Positions 54,509-62,210 of a stretch of DNA of 64,000 nucleotides are shown in pieces. The notes under the pieces are model-generated. The model worked only from the letters and a program-made list of their open reading frames with translations. It ran no database searches and was not told where the DNA came from. Position numbers and translations under genes: made by a program. Numbering within the stretch: the first letter of the stretch is position 1; every line of letters begins with the position of its first letter. Source of the DNA: Desulfococcus multivorans (GTDB lineage Bacteria; Desulfobacterota; Desulfobacteria; Desulfobacterales; Desulfococcaceae); the NCBI RefSeq assembly GCF_001854245.1, contig NZ_CP015381.1, positions 3,569,001 through 3,633,000 on the forward strand, in the 5' to 3' direction.

Positions 54509-56449
54509 CTAACCGACGTCGCTCGTACCGGGGAAGGCGGCACCTTTCTCCCGAGGGGGTTGACAGACGCGGTTCCTGCCCCCTTTTTTGGCGGCATACA
54601 ACGCCTCGTCCGCCAGCAGCATCAGGGCATCCTCATCGGCGATCTCCCGATCATAGACAGCGACGCCGATGCTCGACGTCAGGGGAATCTCCGTGCCGTT
54701 ATAATCGGCGGGGGTGTTTTCAATGGTCGATCTGAGACGCTCGGCCATGACCAGCGCCGCCGCGAGGTCGGTGTGGGGCAGCAGGATGCTGAACTCCTCG
54801 CCGCCCACGCGCCCGGCGATGTCGGTTTGACGGAGGGACTTCCGGAAAATCGCCGCCACATGCCGCAGGGCCGCATCGCCGGCTGCATGACCGCGGGTAT
54901 CGTTGACCCGCTTGAAATGATCCAGATCGAGCATCAGCAGGGAAAAAGGCTCGCCGTAGCGCCGGGCACGCTCCATCTCCTTCCGGATCGTCCCCATGAA
55001 ATAGGCGCGGTTCCAGAGCTCGGTAAGGGCGTCGGTGGTGGCCAGCCGCTCCAGCCGCTCCCGGGTCCTGTGATTTTCGGTAATGTCCCGCATCTGCTCC
55101 ACAATGTAGACGATCCTGCCGTCCTGATCCAGTATGGGGTTGCTGCAGCAATGCAGATGCACCCCGAGTTCAGGCATGAATTTTTCAAGCTCGGCGGGCT
55201 CTCCGGTTTCATGGACCTTCCGGGTGGCGCATATATCACACTCACGGTCCCGCCCGATCAGCTCATAGCATTTTTTATGTCTGGCCGCTTCCACCGTCGT
55301 GCCGAAAGCCTCGCACGCCGCCTTGTTGCAGAGGGCTATGGTGCGATCCGGATGCTGAATGGTGAGCAGATCGTGAATGGCATCGATGACGCCCTCGAGC
55401 AGATTCTTCTGTGCCAGGAGTTCCTTCTGGGCCTGTTTCTGTTCGGTAATGTCCCTGGCCCACTCCACAAAGCACTCCACCTCCCCGTTCGCATCGAGTA
55501 TGGGAATGACGCGCATATCCAGCCATGTCCCGTCCGGCAGCCGGATCTCTTCCTGAAACGGGGTCTTGGTATCCAGAACCGATATGGGCCGACAATCCGG
55601 GCAGATATCGTCGTACCCCCTGTAGGTCTGATGGCACTTCGTGCCCAGAATCCGTTTTTCGGGTTCGACGGCGCCCATCCCGTTCCAATTGCTGTACAGG
55701 ATATTCATCTCCGGATCCTGTATGGTGATCATGTCCGGCACCAGGGCCAGCATTCTCTGGAATCGCTCCTCGCGCTCCATGAGGGCCGCCTCGGACCGCT
55801 GCCGCTCGCGTTCGAGTTCAAAACGGTGCTGAAAGTAGACGGCCTTCTGGTGCCGCCGCAACAAAAAAAACAACAGCCCCGAGACAACGAGCAGTCCGAA
55901 TATCGACAGCCGGTCAATGCGTTTGTGGGCGTCGCTCAACTGACGCGTCCGCTGGGCCACGAGGGTTTCCAGGCGATCCTTGTAACGGTTGAGTTCCGCT
56001 TCCATCAGGGCTTTGTGGGTGGCATCGTGAATGATGGACAGGAGCAGCCGCTTTCCGGAGGAGTCCGGCACGGGCGCACTGTAGACCTCAACGGTCCGGA
56101 CCTCCCCGTCCGCCAGGCGATGGGGAAAAATGAAATAGTTCCGGTCTTCTTTTTCGGCCCTTTTGTATTCGGCCTCCACGTCGCGGGGATCGAGGATGTT
56201 GATCTCCTGAATGCGCATGCCCCGCATCCGGTCGAGGGGGTAACCGTAAAAGACGACCGCCTTTCTGTTGGCGTCGACGATGGCACCGCTTTCAGGATCG
56301 ATGAGCAGCGCCATGATATTGTGGTTCTGCAGTTCAACGGGCAGTTTGCCGTCATAAATCATCTGGGCCTGCCCCACCGAGACGAAGGCGTGGCCCTGGG
56401 ATCCCCCCATGAAAAACGTCAGACACATCAACAGCCCCAACCACTTCAT
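54509..56449 (-). CDS. Membrane-bound PAS-PAS-PAS diguanylate cyclase
   Basis: A 646-aa protein. A signal/anchor segment (MKWLGLLMCLTFFMGG) opens the protein; a periplasmic PAS-like domain with IDPESGAIVDANRKAVVFYG follows; a coiled coil and a transmembrane helix (IFGLLVVSGLLFFLL) near residue 185 lead to two cytoplasmic PAS domains, both with paired cysteines (DICPDC; CDIC), and a GGDEF domain with active-site RVGGEEF. No EAL domain is present, so it should make cyclic di-GMP; the inhibitory-site RxxD is not evident upstream of GGEEF. I start at 56449, where GGGAG stands 8 bases upstream; two upstream ATGs are in frame. Confidence 0.88.
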   Translation of the reverse strand: MKWLGLLMCLTFFMGGSQGHAFVSVGQAQMIYDGKLPVELQNHNIMALLIDPESGAIVDANRKAVVFYGYPLDRMRGMRIQEINILDPRDVEAEYKRAEKEDRNYFIFPHRLADGEVRTVEVYSAPVPDSSGKRLLLSIIHDATHKALMEAELNRYKDRLETLVAQRTRQLSDAHKRIDRLSIFGLLVVSGLLFFLLRRHQKAVYFQHRFELERERQRSEAALMEREERFQRMLALVPDMITIQDPEMNILYSNWNGMGAVEPEKRILGTKCHQTYRGYDDICPDCRPISVLDTKTPFQEEIRLPDGTWLDMRVIPILDANGEVECFVEWARDITEQKQAQKELLAQKNLLEGVIDAIHDLLTIQHPDRTIALCNKAACEAFGTTVEAARHKKCYELIGRDRECDICATRKVHETGEPAELEKFMPELGVHLHCCSNPILDQDGRIVYIVEQMRDITENHRTRERLERLATTDALTELWNRAYFMGTIRKEMERARRYGEPFSLLMLDLDHFKRVNDTRGHAAGDAALRHVAAIFRKSLRQTDIAGRVGGEEFSILLPHTDLAAALVMAERLRSTIENTPADYNGTEIPLTSSIGVAVYDREIADEDALMLLADEALYAAKKGGRNRVCQPPREKGAAFPGTSDVG

Positions 56450-56806
56450 AACGGATCTCCCGAAGGTTTGATGCATTCGTAACAGTCGCTTCAGCAAAAC
56501 CTCGAAACAGCTTATCGCGTTTATATTCCCGGGCAACAATACAATGGGGTCGGCATTAAAAATACCGAGTCTTTACGAAACCGTCAAGGTCTGAAAGCGG
56601 ACGCCGCATCCGCAGTCGCCCAGGGTGTTGTCGGGGAAGGCATATTCCGGGAATCGGCCGGGTCTGTCAAGGGAAATGATCGGAGGCGCTTTTCAGCCTC
56701 GGCAAGAAAAAGGGGGGCAAACGCCCCCCATGTCGGCTTCGAAAGAAACCGGAAAATACAACTTGTGTTCAATGCCTTATGTCCGGGTCGACAGACAGCC
56801 TGCGAC
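56450..56806. other. Intergenic region containing the TRAP-operon terminator
   Basis: About 360 bases. Near the diguanylate cyclase start it is AT-rich and probably holds that promoter. At 56707-56729 is the terminator of the leftward TRAP operon. The 62-codon open frame on the minus strand spans the terminator and is not a gene. Confidence 0.6.
56707..56729 (-). terminator. Intrinsic terminator after the TRAP permease
   Basis: On the minus strand GGGGGGC and GCCCCCC form a 7-bp stem with a GTTT loop, followed by five T, about 80 bases after the permease stop. Confidence 0.85.
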
Positions 56807-58984
56807 CTATGCCGTCTGGGCCGCCCTCTCCCGCCGGAGACGCCGCCGTTCGTCGATGGGCAGCACCAGGGTGGGATCCTTTCTGATCCGGATCTTCTGC
56901 ATGAAGAAGACGATCACCCACATGCCGATGCCGAGCGTGTCCACCAGGATTGTAGGCAGGTCGATGCCGAAGACGATCCAGTTCACCAGATGGGGAAAGA
57001 AAAGGAAGGTGGTGGCAAAGGCGCAGATAATCCACTCCTTGACGGTGAAACCGCAGAGGAAATACCCCATGCTGAGGGCCCCGAAGGCGACGGTGCCCAA
57101 CATGACGGTCACGACGGTGGAGGCCACCTGATACCAGGGAATGAAATGCCCCGGTCCGCCCAGGAGAAACCCCGGGGAATAGACGAAGAGGAGCGGGCCG
57201 ATATAAAGCATCTTGGCGAACTTGAAGGAGGTCCACCCGGTCTTCCAGGGGTCGGATCCCGCGATGGCGGCGCCGGCGTATGCGGCCACGCAGACCGGCG
57301 GGGTGATGTTGGAGTCCTGGCTGAACCAGTAGACCACCATGTGGGACGCGATGAGGGCCCAGGAGACCTTGGCCATGATCTCGAGCCGCTGGGGGTCGTC
57401 GGCCAGGAGCTGTCCCAGGGGGAGCTGAAGCTCCCGGAAGCTGACGCCCCAGTAACTCTGGGAGATCATGTCGGTCAGAGCCCCGACGGCCAGGACCGCC
57501 GTGATGAGGTAGGCGGCGGTCACCGGCACGCCCATGCCCAGAATCAGGGAGGCGAGGGCCACCAGCAGGACGGCCACCGGCAGGGAGCCGAAGGAGAGGT
57601 CGATGATGATCTGGGAGAACTTGAGCCCGATCCCGGAGAGCTGGATGGTGCCGACAATGATGCCGATGACGCCGACGGTGGCGCCGATGATGAGGGTGGC
57701 GTTGGCCCCTTCGATCATGGCGTCGAGAATCTGCTTGACGCCCATCTTGTTTTCAGGCGTGAACCAGCTGACCACGATGCAGGATATAATGGCCCAGAAG
57801 GCGGCGTATCCCGGAGAGAAACCCACGATCATCATGACGACGATGATGACCAGCGGCAGGGACATGAACCACTGTTTCTTGAGGATCTCCAGGGCCGTGG
57901 GGTCTTCGGGCCGCCGCTTCCCGACGATGCCGTAGCGCTTGGCCTCGAAATGGACCATGGTGAAAACCGACAGGAAGTACATCAAGGCCGGGAAGATCGC
58001 CATAATCATGATCTGGACGTAGGGAATCTCGGTCATCTCAGCCATCAGGAAGCCGCCGGCACCCATGATGGGCGGCATGAACATCCCGCCGATGGAGGCG
58101 GAGGGCTCGATGGCGCCGGCCACGTGGGGACGGAACCCGGCCTTCTTCATCATGGGGATGGTGAAGGCGCCGGTGGAGACCGTGTTGGCGATGGCGGAAC
58201 CCGAGACCGACCCGAAGAACCCCGAGGCGATGACGGCCACCTTGGCCGGACCGCCGATGCTCTTGCCGGCAACGGCCATGGGGACGTCGATGAAAAAACG
58301 GCTCGCCCCCGAGGCCTTGAGAAACGATCCGAAGAAGATGAAGAGGATGACGTAGGTCACGAGCACCGTCGCCATGATGCCGAAGACGCCCTCCTGCTTG
58401 TAGTAGATGTGGTTGAGGGCCCGGTCGATCTTGAAACCGGTGTGGGCGAAGGCGTTGAGCAAAGGGATATTCTGGAGCAGGTCGCCCCAGAAGGCGTAGG
58501 CGAGAAAGAGGGCGCCGACAATGGTCATGGACCATCCCAGGGCCCGTCGAGCCACCTCGAGGGAGACGAGGATCCCCAGCGCGCTCACAAAGGTGTCCAT
58601 GCGGGTCTCGGAGCCCATGCGGTAGTTGATGGCCTCGTACTCCATGACGAAATAGCCCACCACGAAAACGGCCGCCGCCGCCATGATCAGGTCGACGGCG
58701 GTGGGACGGTGGGCGGGGGATGAGGCCTTGAGCGGATAGATCAGAAAGACCATCACATAGGTGAGCACGACGTAGACCCCCAGAAAATACTGGGTATCCA
58801 CAGGGACGGCGGCGCAGTACATGTAAAAAGCCACCATGAACGCGCCCATGGCGCTGGTGATATATTTCCAGAAACCGGAAAAGACGCGGCCGGAGCGGGA
58901 GTCCTTCTGGACCAGCTTCTCCAGTTTCTCTTTGTTCTCCGCTGACAGGTCAGCCTGTTCTGCAGCATGTTCGGGTTCTGACAT
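56807..58984 (-). CDS. TRAP transporter fused permease (4TM-12TM)
   Basis: A 725-aa fusion of the small (DctQ-like) and large (DctM-like) TRAP permease subunits. After a hydrophilic front, about four helices form the small part; the large part shows GSVSGSAIANTVSTG, MPPIMGAGGF, VGVIGIIVGTIQ and GMGVPVTAAY. Fused TRAP permeases of this type pair with TAXI binding proteins, and such a gene lies 112 bases upstream in transcription order. AAGGAAG precedes the ATG; an intrinsic terminator follows. Dicarboxylates or amino acids are typical TAXI-TRAP substrates; the one used here is unknown. Confidence 0.93.
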   Translation of the reverse strand: MSEPEHAAEQADLSAENKEKLEKLVQKDSRSGRVFSGFWKYITSAMGAFMVAFYMYCAAVPVDTQYFLGVYVVLTYVMVFLIYPLKASSPAHRPTAVDLIMAAAAVFVVGYFVMEYEAINYRMGSETRMDTFVSALGILVSLEVARRALGWSMTIVGALFLAYAFWGDLLQNIPLLNAFAHTGFKIDRALNHIYYKQEGVFGIMATVLVTYVILFIFFGSFLKASGASRFFIDVPMAVAGKSIGGPAKVAVIASGFFGSVSGSAIANTVSTGAFTIPMMKKAGFRPHVAGAIEPSASIGGMFMPPIMGAGGFLMAEMTEIPYVQIMIMAIFPALMYFLSVFTMVHFEAKRYGIVGKRRPEDPTALEILKKQWFMSLPLVIIVVMMIVGFSPGYAAFWAIISCIVVSWFTPENKMGVKQILDAMIEGANATLIIGATVGVIGIIVGTIQLSGIGLKFSQIIIDLSFGSLPVAVLLVALASLILGMGVPVTAAYLITAVLAVGALTDMISQSYWGVSFRELQLPLGQLLADDPQRLEIMAKVSWALIASHMVVYWFSQDSNITPPVCVAAYAGAAIAGSDPWKTGWTSFKFAKMLYIGPLLFVYSPGFLLGGPGHFIPWYQVASTVVTVMLGTVAFGALSMGYFLCGFTVKEWIICAFATTFLFFPHLVNWIVFGIDLPTILVDTLGIGMWVIVFFMQKIRIRKDPTLVLPIDERRRLRRERAAQTA

Positions 58985-59096
58985 GGATTTTCTTCCTTAA
59001 CTTGTCAAAAGGGATTCGTTTTTCGACGGATACGCCGGGGGAAGGACGGACGCCCTTCCCCGTTGAGGCTCTGGAACCTTCAGGGAAAGCCGAACC

Positions 59097-60065
59097 TTAC
59101 GGCATGAGCTTTTCCGGAATCTCCTTGCCCTGCTCCTGCCAGAATTTCACGGCGCCGGGATGCAGCGGTACAGAGGCCCCGTTGAAGGCGTTGTCCGGGT
59201 TCATCTCATCGAAGGATTTGGACGCCCCCACCATGGCCTCCATACCCGCCGGGGACCAGAGATGCTTCATGATCTGGTATACGGCTTCATCCGACATGTC
59301 CTTTCTGACGGCGAGGATGGTGGAATCCTGAAAGGTCTTGCACTCCGGCATCGTCTTGCCGTAGGTACCGGCGGGGATCACCGTGGGGCTGTAGGCATAG
59401 GCATCGTAAAATCCGCTCTTCTCGGCATCGACACCCAGATCCAGGAGACGGATCTTGACCTGGACGCTGGCTTCGATGATGGAGGCGTTGGGATAGCCCA
59501 CCAATACCCAGAAGGCATCGATTTTGCCGTCCTTGAAGGCGCTTGCGGCCGCCGAATATCCCATGAAGGTCGGCTTGAAGTTCTCCCACACCCCGATGTG
59601 GCGGAAGAAGCGCTCGGCGCTGGCGGCGGCTCCTGAGCCGGCATTGCCCACGGCGACCCGTTTGCCCTTGAGGTCATAAGCGCTCTTGATGTCGCTGTCG
59701 GCATTGACGACCAGCTGGGCCGGCGCGCCGTAGAGATACCCCACCGAGCGGATATTCTGATAGGTCCGTGTGTCCATGGGCAGCTTGCCCTTGTAGCCGA
59801 GATCCATATCCACGGCGTAACAGAGACCGAAGTCCGACTCTCCCCCGGAGACGCGCTTGAGGTTCTCCACCGACCCCCCCGATCCCACGGCGGTGGTCAC
59901 CATGTTGGGGTCCACCTTGGAGATGTATACGGCCATGGCGTTGGCGAAGGTGTTGAAGGTGCCGCCGGTGGGCCCGCCGCCGATCTTGACGTTGGTGGTT
60001 TCAGCCATTGCCGGGCCAAAGGCGAGAGCGGTGGTCAACAAACTCAGAACGATCCATTTTTTCAT
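59097..60065 (-). CDS. TAXI family TRAP transporter solute-binding protein
   Basis: A 322-aa periplasmic protein with a Sec signal peptide (KKWIVLSLLTTALAFGPAMA, cleavage likely after AMA). The TAXI signature is visible as KIGGGPTGGTFNTFA, then AVGSGGSVENLKRV, KGKRVAVGNAGSGA and FWVLVGYPNASI. It captures the substrate for the fused permease downstream. Start at 60065 with AAGGAGA eight bases upstream. Confidence 0.93.
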   Translation of the reverse strand: MKKWIVLSLLTTALAFGPAMAETTNVKIGGGPTGGTFNTFANAMAVYISKVDPNMVTTAVGSGGSVENLKRVSGGESDFGLCYAVDMDLGYKGKLPMDTRTYQNIRSVGYLYGAPAQLVVNADSDIKSAYDLKGKRVAVGNAGSGAAASAERFFRHIGVWENFKPTFMGYSAAASAFKDGKIDAFWVLVGYPNASIIEASVQVKIRLLDLGVDAEKSGFYDAYAYSPTVIPAGTYGKTMPECKTFQDSTILAVRKDMSDEAVYQIMKHLWSPAGMEAMVGASKSFDEMNPDNAFNGASVPLHPGAVKFWQEQGKEIPEKLMP

Positions 60066-60273
60066 GACGATGTCTCCTTGAAAAGGGTGTAAAGATTTAT
60101 CCATACCTATTTCAAGGATATACCGCGCCCCCGGGGAAAACAATTCGAGCTTTTCTCATTCCGGCAGCCGGATTTTTCGGATTTCTCTGTCAGAAAAATT
60201 TTGACGCCGACCCGACAGGCCCGCCGCCGACGGCCGGCACGTCAAACCCTTCAGGCCCCTGGAATCCGGTCAG

Positions 60274-60912
60274 TTACAGCTCTACCAGTTTGTTCTGAAT
60301 GGCAAACCGGGAAAGCTCGGCATTGTTGCGCAGGTCGAGCTTCTTGAGAAGCCGATGCCGGTAGGTGTCCACCGTCTTGACGCTCACCCCGTAGGCCTCG
60401 GCGATCTCCCGGTTGGTCTGGCCCATGGCGAGCCGCCGGAGAACCTGGAGTTCCCGCATGGAGAGGGCGTCGATGGGCGAGGCCGACTTGTCCCCCTTGA
60501 GCACCCGGAGGGCGAGGACCTCCACTGCGTCCTCCGACAGGTAACGGTGGCCGGCGATGAGCCGCCGGACGGCCCGCACCAACTGCTCGGGCGCCGACTG
60601 CTTGGTGATGTATCCCATGGCGCCGGCCTCGATGGCCCGCACCACGTATTGCCGCTCCTCGTGCATGGTCAGCACCAGGATGGGCAGATCGGGCATCGTT
60701 TCATGGAGACGGGTGATCACCTCCAGGCCGTCGATGTCCGGCATGGAAATGTCGACGACGGCGATGTCCGGTGCATGCCGGGCCGCCTCCCTGAGCGCCA
60801 CCCGACCGTTTTCGGCCTCGGCCGTTACCGCCATGTCGCCGCTCTCTTCGATGATCCGCCGAAGCCCGGCGCGGACGATGCTGTGATCATCCGCCAGAAG
60901 CACCTTGATCAT
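60274..60912 (-). CDS. NarL/FixJ-type response regulator
   Basis: A 212-aa two-component regulator. The receiver has the acidic pair ADD near residue 8, phosphoacceptor D54 in VVDISMPD, TMHEE and K in ITKQS; the C-terminal LuxR-type HTH has LSMRELQVLRRLAMGQTNREIAE and KTVDTYRHRLLKKL. It overlaps its kinase gene by 4 bases and lies just upstream of the TAXI-TRAP genes, which it could control. Confidence 0.93.
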   Translation of the reverse strand: MIKVLLADDHSIVRAGLRRIIEESGDMAVTAEAENGRVALREAARHAPDIAVVDISMPDIDGLEVITRLHETMPDLPILVLTMHEERQYVVRAIEAGAMGYITKQSAPEQLVRAVRRLIAGHRYLSEDAVEVLALRVLKGDKSASPIDALSMRELQVLRRLAMGQTNREIAEAYGVSVKTVDTYRHRLLKKLDLRNNAELSRFAIQNKLVEL

Positions 60913-62210
60913 GATTTCACCTCCGTGTTGCGTTCCAGTGTGAGGGCCTGCACCGGAAGAATCAGACGGACCCGGGTCCCCTCACCCGGCCGGGAATAGA
61001 CTTCCAGGTGCCCACCCACCAGGGAGGCCCGCTCGCGCATGCCCGCCACCCCCAGAGCCTCGGCAGCACCCAGGGTTTCCGCGGCATCCAGGACCGAGAC
61101 CGGAAAGCCCCTTCCGTCGTCTTCCACCGACAGGATAAGCCGACCGTCGACCTGCTGCAGCCGGACCTCCACTTTGGCAGCGCGGGCATGACGCGCCACG
61201 TTGGTCAGGGCCTCCTGGGCGATGCGGTAGGCGGCGGTGGCGACGGTGTCGTCCATCTTCGGGATGGATGCGGCATCGAAAAGACAGGTGACACCCGTCC
61301 GCCGTTCAAAATCCGAAGTATAGAGCTCCAGGGCGTCCACCAGCCCCAGATCGTCCAGGATTCCCGGCCGGAGACGAAACGCCAGGCTTCGGACGTCCTG
61401 GATCGTCCCGTCGATGAGCCGGCACATGTCCCGGGCGCGCTCCGCCCCCATCGGGTCGGCCGCCTTGAGCCGCTCCAGCAGCCAGACCGCGTCCATACGC
61501 AACGCCGTCAACACCTGCCCCAACTCGTCGTGGAGCTCCCGAGAGATGACCGCCCGCTCCTTTTCCTGGTTGGTGATGATGGAGGCCGACAAGCGGCGCA
61601 GCTTGTCCTGGGCCTTCTTGGCGGCAGTGATGTCCGTAGCGATGCCGCAGAGTCTGCGCACCTTGCCGGTCTCGTCGAAGAGCGGAAATTTGACGGTCAG
61701 ATAGGTATGAAGCCCGTCGTTCTGGACGATGCGCTTTTCAACCTGGACCGGCGCGGCGCTCTCGAAGACCGCCGCGTCCCCGGCCTGGAACTGGGCGGCT
61801 ACCGGCTGTGGCAGGATCTCCGTGTCCGTCTTACCCCGAACCGCCTCGTTCTGCACGCCGAAAAGCTCCTCGAAACGGGAGTTGACGAGCATATACCGCC
61901 CGGTCAGATCCTTGATGTAGATCACCGCCGGCGTGTACCGCAATATGTCGCCGATCTCCTTGGTGCGGAGTTGAACCTTCCGTTCCAGTTCCTTGGAATA
62001 GCGGCTCAACTCCTCCTTGGCCCGGCGGAGGGCCTTTTCCGCCTGCTTCTGCTCGGTGACGTCGACGGAGACCGCAAGGGAGCGGACGATGCGGCCGTCC
62101 GAATCCCTGTCGGCAATGGCCGACAGGAGGATGTCGATGACCTCGCCGTTTTTACGGACGTACCGGTAGGGAATGTCCTTGCTAATCTTTAACAGTGAGC
62201 GGTCGTTCAA
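60909..62210 (-). CDS. PAS-domain sensor histidine kinase, 5' end lost to an insertion sequence
   Basis: A HisKA_3/NarX-type kinase partner of the adjacent regulator. A truncated PAS (IPYRYVRKNGEVIDILL...SVDVTE) is followed by a full PAS, the dimerisation/His box ISRELHDELGQVL and an HATPase domain with EDDGRGF and GVAGMRERA. The first recognisable residues begin in the middle of a PAS domain. The DNA upstream belongs to an IS1634-type element, so the original N-terminus, probably including more sensor domains, is missing. A TTG at 62210 could still start a shortened kinase of 433 aa. The catalytic half is intact. Confidence 0.85.
   Translation of the reverse strand: MNDRSLLKISKDIPYRYVRKNGEVIDILLSAIADRDSDGRIVRSLAVSVDVTEQKQAEKALRRAKEELSRYSKELERKVQLRTKEIGDILRYTPAVIYIKDLTGRYMLVNSRFEELFGVQNEAVRGKTDTEILPQPVAAQFQAGDAAVFESAAPVQVEKRIVQNDGLHTYLTVKFPLFDETGKVRRLCGIATDITAAKKAQDKLRRLSASIITNQEKERAVISRELHDELGQVLTALRMDAVWLLERLKAADPMGAERARDMCRLIDGTIQDVRSLAFRLRPGILDDLGLVDALELYTSDFERRTGVTCLFDAASIPKMDDTVATAAYRIAQEALTNVARHARAAKVEVRLQQVDGRLILSVEDDGRGFPVSVLDAAETLGAAEALGVAGMRERASLVGGHLEVYSRPGEGTRVRLILPVQALTLERNTEVKS

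Noticed and set aside
56584-56772. 62-codon minus-strand frame between the diguanylate cyclase and TRAP genes
   Set aside because: It spans the intrinsic terminator and has no ribosome site or conserved features.
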